From positions 14,574 to 78,573 of the forward strand of contig NZ_DASSAB010000049.1 in the NCBI RefSeq assembly GCF_035685805.1: a stretch of 64,000 nt of DNA. Direction: 5' to 3'. Position numbers and translations under genes: made by a program. Below, piece after piece: positions 25,797 through 35,905 of the stretch. The DNA comes from Dyella_A sp035685805 (GTDB lineage: Bacteria; Pseudomonadota; Gammaproteobacteria; Xanthomonadales; Rhodanobacteraceae). Position 1 is the first letter of the stretch; the number at the start of each line of letters is the position of its first letter. The notes below the pieces were generated by a model. It had not been told where the DNA came from, ran no database searches, and saw only the letters and a list, made by a program, of their open reading frames with translations.

Positions 25797-26350
25797 TGCT
25801 CCAGACATATCCGCAGGCGTATCAGGCTGCGCCGGATCCAGCTTTTCATGGTTCCCAGCGGCACCCGGCAACGTGCAGCCAAATCGTTATACGTGGCGCC
25901 TGAGAAAAAGGCTTCACGGATGGCGGACTTCTGTTGCGGCTCGAGGCCGTCGAGGCAGCGCTCCAGTCGCTTGCGCTCCTGGCTGCTCTGGGTGTTGGCG
26001 GCGGGGCCGGGGCCCTCGTCGGCGAGATCGAGCATCATCGTGTCGTCCATGGTCGACTCACGATGCTGGCGCAGCCGGTCGATCGAGCGGTTGCGCGCCA
26101 TGGTGACGAGCCACGTGGTGGCGCTGGCCTTGGACGGATCGAAGCTTTCGGCGCGACGCCATACGGTGGTGAACACCTCCTGCAATACCTCTTCGGCATC
26201 GGAGCGATCCCGCAACATGCGCATGCACACGCCAAACAAACGTGATGACGTGCGGCGGTAGAGCTCGGCGAACGCCCGCTGATCGTGCCGGCTGGTAGCG
26301 GCCAGCAGCTCGGCCAACTCCTCACGCTCGGTCGTATCGACGGCGCTCAT
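25793..26350 (-). CDS. ECF sigma factor, SigK-like
   Basis: A 185-aa extracytoplasmic-function sigma factor. Region 2 (about 27-95) includes LFGVCMRMLRDRSDAEEVLQEVFTTVW and TWLVTMARNRSIDRLRQ. Region 4 (about 128-182) includes LEPQQKSAIREAFFSGATYNDLAARCRVPLGTMKSWIRRSL, with a helix-turn-helix. It is coupled to its anti-sigma gene and followed by the FAS1 gene. It lies 120 bp downstream of parE on the same strand. Confidence 0.93.
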   Translation of the reverse strand: MSAVDTTEREELAELLAATSRHDQRAFAELYRRTSSRLFGVCMRMLRDRSDAEEVLQEVFTTVWRRAESFDPSKASATTWLVTMARNRSIDRLRQHRESTMDDTMMLDLADEGPGPAANTQSSQERKRLERCLDGLEPQQKSAIREAFFSGATYNDLAARCRVPLGTMKSWIRRSLIRLRICLEQ

Positions 26351-26470
26351 GCAGTCGCGGCCCGGCGCAGAGGCGCAACGCTGGATCGGAGGCAGGTGAA
26401 GGTTGTGTGTGTGCGCATGGGTCGAAGCATGGCTTCTGGCGCTTTCGCGGGCAAGAGGCGCGCGGCCACC

Positions 26471-28360
26471 TCACACCTCCAGCGTCGCGAGGTCGCCTTT
26501 TTCCTCCAACCACGACTTGCGGTCGCCGGCGCGCTTCTTGGCCAGCAGCATGTCCATCAGCCGCGCCGTGCCCTCGCCGTCGTCGACCGTAAGCTGCACC
26601 AGCCGGCGGGTGTCGGGGTGAATCGTGGACTCGCGCAATTGGGCCGGGTTCATCTCGCCCAGCCCCTTGAAGCGTGTGGTGCTGACAGCCCCCTTCATCT
26701 TTTCGCGCTCGATGCGATCGAGCATGGCCTGCTTCTCGCCCTCGTCCAGGCAATAGAAGACCTGCTTGCCCACATCCACGCGGAACAGTGGCGGCATCGC
26801 CACGAACACGTGGCCTTCGCGCACCAGCGCGGGAAAGTGCTTGAGGAACAACGCCGAAAGCAGGGTGGCGATGTGCAGGCCGTCGGAGTCGGCATCGGCC
26901 AGGATCACCACTTTGCCGTAGCGCAACCCGGAGAGGTCGTCCTTGCCCGGGTCGCAGCCGATGGCTACCGCGAGGTTGTGCACTTCCTCGGAAGCCAGCA
27001 CCGAGGTGGATTCGACCTCCCAGGTATTGAGGATCTTGCCGCGCAGCGGAAGGATCGCCTGGAAATCCTTGTCGCGCGCCTGCTTCGCGCTGCCGCCGGC
27101 CGAATCACCCTCCACCAGGAACAGCTCGGTGCGGGTCAGGTCGGTGGCGCTGCAGTCGGCCAGCTTGCCGGGCAGGGCGGGGCCCTGGGTGATCTTCTTG
27201 CGCACCACCTGCTTGGCGGCCTTGAGCCGTGCGCTGGCACGCTCGATCGCAAGCTGGGCGATCTTCTCGCCCAGATCCACATGCTGGTTGAGCCAGAGGC
27301 TGAAGGCATCGTGGATGACGTTTTCCACCAGCGCCGCCGCCTGCCGCGACGACAGCCGCTCCTTGGTCTGGCCGGCGAACTGCGGATCCAGCAGCTTCGC
27401 GCTGAGCACGAAGGCCAGGCGCTCCCACACGTCCTCCGGTGCCAGCTTGACGCCGCGCGGAAGCAGGTTGCGGATGTCGCAGAACTCGCGGATCGCGTTG
27501 GTCAGGCCGGTACGCAGGCCGTTGACGTGGGTGCCGCCCTGCGCGGTGGGAATCAGGTTGACGTAGCTTTCCTGCACCAGCTCGCCTTCCGGGAGCCAGG
27601 TCAGGGCCACGTCCAGGCCCTCGGTGTCGCGCGCCACGTGGTGCACGAACAATTCGGCCGGCAGCGCTTCGGCGCCTTCCAGCTCGCCGCGCAGGTAGTC
27701 GCGCAGGCCGTCCTCGTAGTGCCACTGGATGGTTTCGCCGCTGGCCTCGTCCACCAGGGTGACGTTGAGGCCGGCGCACAGCACGGCCTTGGCGCGCAGC
27801 AGGTGCTTGAGCTTGGAGACCAGAATCTTCGGCGAGTCGAAGTACTTCGGGTCGGCCCAGAAATGCACGGTGGTGCCGGTCTTTTTCTTCGGCACCGTGC
27901 CGATGATTTCCAGCTCGCTGACCCGGTCGCCGTGCTCGAACGCCATGCGGTATTCGTTGCCGTCGCGGCGGATGGTCACCTCGACGCGCTGCGACAGCGC
28001 GTTGACCACCGACACACCCACGCCGTGCAGGCCGCCGGAAAAGTTGTAGTTCTTGCCGTTGAACTTGCCGCCCGCGTGGAGGCGGGTGAGGATCAGCTCG
28101 ACACCCGGCACGCCCTCTTCCGGGTGGATGTCCACCGGCATGCCGCGGCCGTCGTCGGTGACCTTGACCGAGCCATCGGCCAGCAGCACCACCTCGATGT
28201 TCCTGGCGTGGCCGGCCAAGGCTTCGTCCACCGAGTTGTCGATGACCTCCTGCGCCAGATGGTTAGGACGCGAGGTGTCGGTGTACATGCCGGGGCGGCG
28301 CTTGACCGGGTCCAGGCCGGAAAGGACTTCAATATCGGCGGCGTTGTAGCGACTGCTCAT
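26471..28360 (-). CDS. parE: DNA topoisomerase IV subunit B
   Basis: A 629-aa GHKL ATPase subunit that powers chromosome decatenation with ParC. ATP-site motifs are DNSVDEALAGHA, DDGRGMPVDIHPEEG and GLHGVGVSVVNALS. The TOPRIM domain has EGDSAGGSAKQARD and ADADSDGLHIATLL. The absence of the long GyrB insertion and the length near 630 identify ParE rather than GyrB. The start MSSRYNAADIEVLSGLDPV at 28360 is family-typical, although the frame is open to 28654. parC is not in the window. Confidence 0.95.
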   Translation of the reverse strand: MSSRYNAADIEVLSGLDPVKRRPGMYTDTSRPNHLAQEVIDNSVDEALAGHARNIEVVLLADGSVKVTDDGRGMPVDIHPEEGVPGVELILTRLHAGGKFNGKNYNFSGGLHGVGVSVVNALSQRVEVTIRRDGNEYRMAFEHGDRVSELEIIGTVPKKKTGTTVHFWADPKYFDSPKILVSKLKHLLRAKAVLCAGLNVTLVDEASGETIQWHYEDGLRDYLRGELEGAEALPAELFVHHVARDTEGLDVALTWLPEGELVQESYVNLIPTAQGGTHVNGLRTGLTNAIREFCDIRNLLPRGVKLAPEDVWERLAFVLSAKLLDPQFAGQTKERLSSRQAAALVENVIHDAFSLWLNQHVDLGEKIAQLAIERASARLKAAKQVVRKKITQGPALPGKLADCSATDLTRTELFLVEGDSAGGSAKQARDKDFQAILPLRGKILNTWEVESTSVLASEEVHNLAVAIGCDPGKDDLSGLRYGKVVILADADSDGLHIATLLSALFLKHFPALVREGHVFVAMPPLFRVDVGKQVFYCLDEGEKQAMLDRIEREKMKGAVSTTRFKGLGEMNPAQLRESTIHPDTRRLVQLTVDDGEGTARLMDMLLAKKRAGDRKSWLEEKGDLATLEV

Positions 28361-28481
28361 GGATGGGTTCGATTCAGGCTGAGGCGCGGGAGGATGGGAG
28401 GTGCCGCCGGTGGGGTCAAGCTGCGGCAAGGTCGGCGCGTGAGCCTGTGCGATGGTCGTCTCGCGCGCCGCGACAGGCCGA

Positions 28482-30281
28482 TCAGAGCGGGGCGCAGTGG
28501 CGCTCCAGCCAGGCGAGGTCGGCGCCATCGAGCAGGGGGCTGAGCGCAGTACGCACGCTGGCGTGGTAGTCGTCGAGCCACGCGCGCTCTTCCGGATTGA
28601 GCAGGCCAGGCTCCAGCGCGCGACGGTCGAACGGACACAGAGTGAGCGTTTCAAAGGCGTAGTAGTCGCCGAACTCGGTCTGCTCCGACTCCACGACCAG
28701 GGCCAGGTTCTCGTGCCGGATACCGTGGCGCGCCGGTTTGTACAGGCCCGGTTCGATCGAGGTGATCATGCCCGGCTCCAGCGCCACCAGGGCGCTGCCG
28801 GAGACGGGCGGGCGAATGCCTTGCGGACCTTCGTGCACATTGAGGAAGTAGCCCACGCCGTGCCCGGTGCCGTGCCCGTAGTCCATGCCGGCCGCCCACA
28901 ACGGGGCACGGGCCAGGGCGTCGAGCTGCGGACCGCTGGCACCCTTGGGAAAGCGCGCGCGGGACAGCGCGATCAACCCCTTCATCACCAGCGTGGCGTC
29001 GCGGCGCTGTTCTGCGCTGGTCTCGCCCAGCGCCAGCACGCGAGTGATGTCGGTGGTGCCGCCGAGGTACTGACCGCCCGAGTCGACCAGCAGCAGGCCC
29101 TTGCGCTGCAACGTGCTGTGGCTTTCAGGTGTGGCCCGGTAGTGGGGCAGTGCGCCGTTTGCCTGGTAACCGGCGATCGTGGCGAAGCTCTCGCCCACGA
29201 AATGGGGTTGTGCCGCACGTTCCTCGCGCACCAAGGTGTCCACGTCGAGCTCGGTCTGCACCATGCCGGCCGCAAGCCGCTCTTCCAGCCGGCGGAACGC
29301 CCGCACCAGCGCCGCGCCATCGCGGCGCATCACCTCACGCACATGCGCCAGCTCGCCGCCGGACTTGCGCGCCTTCAGCGCCATGGAGGGGTTGGGCGCC
29401 TCGATTCGCCTGACGGCGTCGCGCACTGCGTCGGCGACGGCACACACCACACGGGAAGCATCCAGCAGCAACGCGGACGAGCCATCGAGCTCGCGCAGCG
29501 CATCGCTCACGCTGCGATAGTCGGCCAGTTGCAGCCCGTCGGTGGCCAGGGCGGCAACGGTTGCGTCCTGCAACTTGCCGCGGTCGACGAACAAGGTGGC
29601 ACGGCCGTCCGCCTCGATCAGCAGGTGGGCCAGGAACACCGGGTTGCATTCGACGTCGCTGCCTCGCAGGTTGGTCAGCCACGCGATGTCGTCGAGGCTG
29701 GAGATGAGGTGGTGGGTGGCGCCGTGCCGGCGCATCGCGCTGCGCACCCGCGCCAGCTTGTCGGCCCGCGCCACGCAGGCCCACTGCATGGCGTGTTCGA
29801 CCACCGGCGCGCGCGGCAGGGCGGGACGGTCGCTCCAGATTTCGCCGGGCAGGTCCAGGTCGGTGCGCAGCGAAGCGCCAACCTCGGCCAGCAGGCGCTC
29901 GATCTGGCGCTTTGTTCCCAGCGATACGCTGTCACCTGCCACGGCAACGACATCTCCCTGGTGCAGATGCTTCTGCAGCCAGCTCAGATGCTCCGGCGCA
30001 TGCGACACGTGCTGATTCATCAGCGTGATGCCGCTGCCGGCAAGCTGCTGCTCGCCCTGGGAGAAATAGCGCGAATCGGTCCACAGGCCGGCATGGTCCG
30101 GCGTGACGAGCAGCGTCCCGGCCGAGCCGGTGAAGCCGGAAAGCCATTCGCGCGCCGACCAATGCCCGGGGAGGTATTCGGACAGGTGCGGGTCGGCCGT
30201 GGGGACGAGGCAGGCGGCGGCGCGGTGCTCGCGCATGGCGGCGCGCAGGGCGGCGAGACGGTCGGGGACGGGTGAGTTCAT
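28482..30281 (-). CDS. Aminopeptidase P-type (M24B) metallopeptidase, three-domain form
   Basis: A 599-aa Xaa-Pro aminopeptidase of the eukaryote-like APP1 architecture: two creatinase-like N-terminal domains (about 1-310) and a pita-bread catalytic domain (about 320-540). The metal ligands are visible in LLLVDSGGQYLGGTTDITR (two Asp), GTGHGVGYFLNVHEGP (His), MITSIEPGLY (Glu) and GIRHENLALVV (Glu). The last 60 residues form the extra C-terminal region of this class (WLDDYHASVRTALSPLL). It removes N-terminal residues before proline in the cytosol. It is transcribed divergently from pyrG. Confidence 0.93.
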   Translation of the reverse strand: MNSPVPDRLAALRAAMREHRAAACLVPTADPHLSEYLPGHWSAREWLSGFTGSAGTLLVTPDHAGLWTDSRYFSQGEQQLAGSGITLMNQHVSHAPEHLSWLQKHLHQGDVVAVAGDSVSLGTKRQIERLLAEVGASLRTDLDLPGEIWSDRPALPRAPVVEHAMQWACVARADKLARVRSAMRRHGATHHLISSLDDIAWLTNLRGSDVECNPVFLAHLLIEADGRATLFVDRGKLQDATVAALATDGLQLADYRSVSDALRELDGSSALLLDASRVVCAVADAVRDAVRRIEAPNPSMALKARKSGGELAHVREVMRRDGAALVRAFRRLEERLAAGMVQTELDVDTLVREERAAQPHFVGESFATIAGYQANGALPHYRATPESHSTLQRKGLLLVDSGGQYLGGTTDITRVLALGETSAEQRRDATLVMKGLIALSRARFPKGASGPQLDALARAPLWAAGMDYGHGTGHGVGYFLNVHEGPQGIRPPVSGSALVALEPGMITSIEPGLYKPARHGIRHENLALVVESEQTEFGDYYAFETLTLCPFDRRALEPGLLNPEERAWLDDYHASVRTALSPLLDGADLAWLERHCAPL

Positions 30282-30326
30282 GCGGCCATGCTATCAGCGC
30301 GCCGTCGCGGCGCGCCCCGCGGGGTA

Positions 30327-30340
30327 GGTTCGCGTGAACC
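30327..30340. promoter_or_regulatory. Near-palindrome GGTTCGCGTGAACC, candidate operator
   Basis: It is identical to the perfect palindrome at 5345-5358 except for one base. It lies 83 bp before pyrG and 45 bp before the divergent aminopeptidase gene, so a regulator bound here could touch both promoters. Confidence 0.3.
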
Positions 30341-30423
30341 GATTCCCGGCGATTTGCTCAAGGTGTATCGCGGTCCGGCCCGTCTGCCGCTAAAATGCCT
30401 AATTTCCAGCACGGCTGCATCCC

Positions 30424-32093
30424 ATGACCCCCCTGATTTTCGTCACCGGCGGCGTGGTGTCCTCGCTTGGCAAGGGCATCGCCGCGGCGTCGCTGGCTTC
30501 CATCTTGGAAGCGCGCGGACTCTCGGTCACCATGATGAAGCTCGATCCGTATATCAATGTGGATCCGGGCACCATGAGCCCCTTCCAGCACGGCGAGGTG
30601 TACGTCACCGACGACGGTGCCGAGACCGACCTCGACCTGGGCCACTACGAGCGCTTCGTCCGCACCCGGCTGACCGGCAAGAACTCCATCACCACCGGCA
30701 AGATCTACGAGAGCGTGATCCGCAAGGAGCGCCGTGGCGACTACCTTGGCGCCACCGTGCAGGTGATCCCGCACATCACCGACGAGATCAAGCACTGCAT
30801 CCACGAAGCCACCCGCGGCTTCGACGTGGCGCTGGTGGAGATCGGCGGCACCGTGGGCGACATCGAGTCGTTGCCGTTCCTCGAGGCGATCCGCCAGCTG
30901 CGCATCGAACACGGGCCGGAGAAGTGCCTGTTCATGCACCTGACTTTGGTGCCCTTCATCAAGGCCGCTGGCGAGATCAAGACCAAGCCGACCCAGCACT
31001 CGGTGAAGGAGCTGCGCTCGATCGGTATCCAGCCCGACATCTTGCTGTGCCGTTGCGAAGAGCCCCTGCCGGACGGCGAGCGCCGCAAGATCGCGTTGTT
31101 CACCAATGTTCCCGAGAACGCGGTGATCAGTGCGGTGGACGTTGACGTCATCTACAAGATGCCGCTGTGGCTTCACAGCCAGGGGCTGGACGACATCGTG
31201 GTGAAGAAGCTGGGCCTCGACGTCCAGCCGGCCGATTTGAGCGCCTGGCAGCGCACGGTCGATGCCGTGGTGCACCCGAAGGACGAAATCACCGTTGCCA
31301 TCTGCGGCAAATACGTTGAACACAAGGACGCCTACAAGTCGTTGGGCGAGGCATTGCGGCACGGTGGTATCAAGCAGCAGACCCGGGTCAACCTGGAGTG
31401 GGTGGACTCGGAGCAGATCGAGGCCGAGGGCGCACAGAAGGTGCTTGGCCAGGCGGACGCCATCCTGGTCCCGGGCGGCTTCGGCAAGCGCGGTTTCGAG
31501 GGCAAGGTGCTGGCGGCCAAATATGCGCGCGAGCATGGCGTGCCGTATTTCGGTATCTGCTACGGCATGCATGCGGCGGTGGTGGATTTTGCCCGCCATG
31601 TGGCCGGTCTCGCCGACGCCGACTCCAGTGAAAACGACCGCCACACCGCCAACCCCGTCATTGCGCTGATCACGGAGTGGACCACGGCCTCGGGCGAGGT
31701 CGAGCAGCGCTCGGATCGGTCGGATCTGGGCGGCACCATGCGCCTGGGCGCGCAGGAATGTCGCCTCAAGAGCGGCACGCTGGCGCGCGAGCTGTACGGG
31801 CAGGACGTGGTGCGCGAGCGCCATCGCCACCGTTACGAGTTCAACAATCGCTACCGGCAGTCGTTCGAAGATCTGGGGATGGTGATCTCGGGCAAGTCGA
31901 TGGACGACCTGCTGGTCGAGATCGTCGAACTGCCGGCGCAGAAACATCCCTGGTTCCTCGGTTGCCAGGCGCATCCGGAGTTCACCTCCACCCCGCGGGA
32001 CGGCCATCCGCTGTTCATCGGGTTCGTGCGCGCCGCGCGCGAATACAAGGCCGTGCAGGGCGCCGAGCGCCTGGCGGAGAAGGAGTCAGTCGC

Positions 32094-32097
<4 letters not shown>
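30424..32097 (+). CDS. pyrG: CTP synthase
   Basis: A 557-aa enzyme that aminates UTP to CTP. The N-terminal synthase domain (1 to about 270) starts FVTGGVVSSLGKGIAAAS (P-loop) and has MKLDPYINVDPGTMSPFQHG. The C-terminal glutaminase domain (about 300-545) has the nucleophile elbow FGICYGMH and the His/Glu pair in CQAHPEFTS. The elbow reads CYGMH where E. coli has CLGMQ, but the Cys and both Gly are kept. The stop overlaps kdsA by 4 bases, pairing nucleotide activation (CTP) with KDO synthesis for LPS. Confidence 0.97.
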
Positions 32098-32927
<830 letters not shown>

Positions 32928-32934
32928 CAGCCCG

Positions 32935-33014
32935 GTAGGAGCCCGCTCGCGGGCGATGCTTTCTGCTTTTGTGCAGCATCAAAGCGAGAGCATCGCCCGC
33001 GAGCGGGATCCTAC
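32935..33014. repeat. REPIN-like inverted pair of GTAGGAGC-type REP sequences
   Basis: Two 25-bp arms, 32935-32959 and 32990-33014, are inverted copies of each other with one mismatch (GTAGGAGCCCGCTCGCGGG... against its complement), separated by 30 bases. The arm begins GTAGGAGC and contains the GC-rich self-complementary CCGCTCGCGGG, like REP sequences of Pseudomonas and Xanthomonadales. It sits between kdsA and eno and may act as an mRNA stability hairpin or attenuator. A RAYT transposase is not seen in this window. Confidence 0.85.
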
Positions 33015-33054
33015 GGTGCACTGACATCCACACGACTGACCTTACGGACGCCCC

Positions 33055-34368
33055 ATGACCACCGAGATCACCCGCATCCACGCTCGCGAAATCCTCGACT
33101 CCCGCGGCAATCCCACGCTGGAGGCCGAAGTCACCCTGGCCGGCGGCGGCTTTGGTCGTGCCGCGGTGCCCAGCGGCGCCTCCACCGGCACCCGCGAGGC
33201 GGTAGAGCTGCGCGACGGTGACAAGGCGCGTTACGGCGGCAAGGGCGTGAAGACGGCCGTCGGCCACGTCAACGGCGCCATCGCCAGTGCGCTGAAAGGC
33301 TTCGATGCGGCCAACCAGGGCGGGCTCGACGCCAAGCTGATCAACCTCGACGGCTCGCCGAACAAGGGCAAGCTGGGCGCCAATGCGCTGCTGGGCGTCT
33401 CCATGGCTGCCGCGCATGCCGTGGCGGCCCAGCGCAAGCTGCCGCTGTGGCGCTACCTGGCCGAGATCAACGGCACCACCGGCAAGCCCGGCATGCTGCC
33501 GGTGCCGATGATGAACATCATCAACGGCGGCGAGCACGCGGACAACAACATCGACGTGCAGGAATTCATGGTGCTGCCGGTGGGCATGCCCACGTTTGCC
33601 GAGGCGCTGCGCGCCGGCGCGGAGATCTTCCATGCGCTCAAGAGCGTGCTCAAGGGCAAGGGCCTGAACACGGCGGTGGGCGACGAGGGCGGCTTTGCGC
33701 CGAACCTGCGTTCCAACATCGAGGCGCTGGACACCATCATCGAGGCGATCACCAGGACCGGCTACAAGGTCGGCAGCGAGATCCTGCTGGGCCTCGATGC
33801 CGCAAGCTCCGAGTTCTACAAGGACGGCAAGTACGACCTGGCCGGCGAGGGCAAGCAGTACACCTCCGAGCAGTTCGTTGACCTGCTGGCCGGCTGGGCG
33901 AAGCAGTACCCCATCGTGACGATCGAGGACGGCATGGCCGAGGGCGACTGGGCCGGCTGGAAGCTGCTCACCGAAGCCATCGGCGATCGCGTGCAGGTGG
34001 TCGGCGACGATCTCTTCGTCACCAACCCGACGATCTTCCGCGAGGGCATCGAGAAGAAGATCGCGAACTCGATCCTGATCAAGGTGAACCAGATCGGCAC
34101 CCTGTCCGAGACGCTGGAAGCCATCGCCATGGCCGACGCGGCGAAGTACTCGGCGGTGATCTCGCATCGCTCCGGCGAGACCGAGGACACCACCATCGCC
34201 GATATCGCGGTGGCCACCACGGCGACCCAGATCAAGACCGGCTCGCTGTGCCGCAGCGATCGCGTGGCCAAGTACAACCAGTTGCTGCGCATCGAGGAGC
34301 AGTTGGGCACCGAGGCCCGCTACGCCGGGCGTCATGCGTTCCCCAACCTCGCGCGTCTGCCCGGCTGA
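33055..34368 (+). CDS. eno: Enolase
   Basis: A 437-aa glycolytic enzyme interconverting 2-phosphoglycerate and PEP, also a likely degradosome component. It starts with ARIxAREILDSRG-like ITRIHAREILDSRGNP. Catalytic and Mg ligands lie in GDEGGFAPNL (Glu), EDGMAEGDWAGW (Glu/Asp), VGDDLFVTNP (Asp) and LIKVNQIGTLSET (Lys), and the signature ISHRSGETEDTTIADIAV is complete. Only the REPIN-like repeat separates it from kdsA. ftsB starts 16 bp later. Confidence 0.98.
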   Translation: MTTEITRIHAREILDSRGNPTLEAEVTLAGGGFGRAAVPSGASTGTREAVELRDGDKARYGGKGVKTAVGHVNGAIASALKGFDAANQGGLDAKLINLDGSPNKGKLGANALLGVSMAAAHAVAAQRKLPLWRYLAEINGTTGKPGMLPVPMMNIINGGEHADNNIDVQEFMVLPVGMPTFAEALRAGAEIFHALKSVLKGKGLNTAVGDEGGFAPNLRSNIEALDTIIEAITRTGYKVGSEILLGLDAASSEFYKDGKYDLAGEGKQYTSEQFVDLLAGWAKQYPIVTIEDGMAEGDWAGWKLLTEAIGDRVQVVGDDLFVTNPTIFREGIEKKIANSILIKVNQIGTLSETLEAIAMADAAKYSAVISHRSGETEDTTIADIAVATTATQIKTGSLCRSDRVAKYNQLLRIEEQLGTEARYAGRHAFPNLARLPG

Positions 34369-34384
34369 GCCGGACCCGACCGCC

Positions 34385-34720
34385 ATGTTGCGCTGGGTCG
34401 CGCTGATCCTGCTGGTCATGTTGATCGCCCTGCAGATGAAGCTGTGGAGCGACGCCGGCGGCATGCGTGAGGTCGAGGCACTGCGTGCAGCGGTGAAGAA
34501 GCAAGCCGAGGACAACCGCCACCTGCAGCAGCGCAACCAGGCGCTGGCCGCGGACGTGGCCGACCTGAAAGAGGGCGAGCAGGCGGTAGAGGCACGCGCG
34601 CGTGCAGAGCTGGGCCTGATCAAGCCGGGCGAAACCTTCTACCAGGTGGTTGAAAAGCCCGCGGGCGTGGATGCCTCGTCGCCTGCGGCGGCCGCTACCG
34701 CGGATGATCCGCGGCCATGA
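34385..34720 (+). CDS. ftsB: Cell division protein FtsB
   Basis: A 111-aa bitopic membrane protein of the divisome FtsQLB complex. It has one N-terminal membrane helix (about residues 4-20, WVALILLVMLIALQMKLW), a leucine-zipper-like coiled coil (about 28-72) and a short C-terminal part with the conserved ARAELGLIKPGETFY. The tail is extended by an Ala/Pro-rich stretch. The ATG at 34385 gives the normal N-terminus. The stop overlaps ispD by 4 bases; the order eno-ftsB-ispD-ispF is conserved in gammaproteobacteria. Confidence 0.94.
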   Translation: MLRWVALILLVMLIALQMKLWSDAGGMREVEALRAAVKKQAEDNRHLQQRNQALAADVADLKEGEQAVEARARAELGLIKPGETFYQVVEKPAGVDASSPAAAATADDPRP

Positions 34721-35412
34721 GCACCGCGCCACTGTGGTGCGTGGTCCCGGCCGCCGGGCGCGGTGCGCGCGTGGGCGGTGACCGCCCCAAGCAGTACCTG
34801 CCGATCGCGGGCCGCGCGCTCATCGAACACACGCTGGAGCGGCTCGCCACGCATCCACGCATCGCAGGTCTGATGGTGATCCTGGCGCCGGATGACGGAT
34901 TCTGGCCCGGCTTCGAGCAACTTCACGGCACGCCGGTGCGGGTCGCGACGGGTGGTGCGGAGCGCTCCGACTCGGTGCTCGCCGGGCTCGAGGCGCTGCC
35001 GGCCGAGGTTCACGCGGACGACTTCGTGCTGGTGCACGACGCAGCGCGCCCGTGCGTGCGTGCCGCGGACATCACCCGTTTGATCGCACACGCCGGCGCT
35101 GGCGACGGCGGGCTGCTCGGGGCGCCGCTACGCGATACGCTCAAGCGCGCCGACCGCCAGCACCACAGCATTGCAACCGAGCCGCGCGAGCTGCGCTGGC
35201 GCGCTTTCACGCCACAGATGTTCCGGCGTGGTCCACTGGCCGCGGCGCTGCGTGCCTGCAGCGCCGAAGGCATCGCGGTGAGCGACGAGGCGATGGCGAT
35301 GGAGAGCGCCGGACACGCGCCGCTGCTGGTGGAGGGGGCGGAAGACAATCTCAAGGTGACTACCGCCGCGGATTACGCGCTGGCCGAGTTCCTGCTGGCG
35401 AGGACGTCGTGA
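34717..35412 (+). CDS. ispD: 2-C-methyl-D-erythritol 4-phosphate cytidylyltransferase
   Basis: A 231-aa nucleotidyltransferase of the MEP isoprenoid pathway that uses CTP. It has the N-terminal VVPAAGRGARVGGDRPKQYLPI (CTP loop), VATGGAERSDSVLAGLEAL, VLVHDAARPCV (metal Asp) and LRWRAFTPQMFRRG. The C-terminal VEGAEDNLKVTTAADYALAEFLL is typical. It is coupled to ftsB, with ispF 19 bp downstream, so consecutive pathway enzymes are co-expressed. Confidence 0.96.
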   Translation: MSTAPLWCVVPAAGRGARVGGDRPKQYLPIAGRALIEHTLERLATHPRIAGLMVILAPDDGFWPGFEQLHGTPVRVATGGAERSDSVLAGLEALPAEVHADDFVLVHDAARPCVRAADITRLIAHAGAGDGGLLGAPLRDTLKRADRQHHSIATEPRELRWRAFTPQMFRRGPLAAALRACSAEGIAVSDEAMAMESAGHAPLLVEGAEDNLKVTTAADYALAEFLLARTS

Positions 35413-35431
35413 TGGATGAGGGTATGCAGGC

Positions 35432-35905
35432 GTGAGGATCGGCCAGGGTTTCGACGTACATGCATTCGGCGCGGGCGAGTTCGTCACGCTGGGCGGCGTG
35501 CGGGTGCCGCACGACCGCGGCGTTACCGCGCATTCCGACGGCGACGTGGTGATCCATGCCCTCTGTGACGCCATTTTCGGGGCCCTCGCGCTGGGTGACA
35601 TCGGCAAGCACTTTCCGCCTTCGGACGAACAATGGCGTGGGGCTGACAGTCGCGTGTTCCTGCGTCATGCCGCTGCGCTGATGGTCGACCAGGGCTACCG
35701 CCTCGGCAACGCCGACGTCACGGTGATCGCCGAGGCGCCGAAGGTCGGGCCGCATGCCGCGGCCATGCGCGCTCACCTCGCTGCCGACCTCGGATGCGCA
35801 GTCGACCGGATCAGCATCAAGGCCACCACCACCGAGCGGCTCGGCTTCACCGGCCGTGGCGAAGGCATCGCCGCGCAAGCCTGCGTGCTGCTGGAGCGCG
35901 CATGA
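35432..35905 (+). CDS. ispF: 2-C-methyl-D-erythritol 2,4-cyclodiphosphate synthase
   Basis: A 157-aa trimeric zinc enzyme of the MEP pathway. It has MRIGQGFDVHAF (zinc Asp/His), AHSDGDVVIHALCDAIFGA (third zinc His) and IGKHFPPSDEQWRGADS. The C-terminal IKATTTERLGFTGRGEGIAAQA is diagnostic. It starts with GTG at 35432. The stop overlaps mgtE by 4 bases. Confidence 0.97.
   Translation: MRIGQGFDVHAFGAGEFVTLGGVRVPHDRGVTAHSDGDVVIHALCDAIFGALALGDIGKHFPPSDEQWRGADSRVFLRHAAALMVDQGYRLGNADVTVIAEAPKVGPHAAAMRAHLAADLGCAVDRISIKATTTERLGFTGRGEGIAAQACVLLERA

Noticed and set aside
30358..32007. Minus-strand open frame of 549 codons opposite pyrG
   Set aside because: pyrG on the plus strand is unmistakable; the antisense frame has no recognisable domain.
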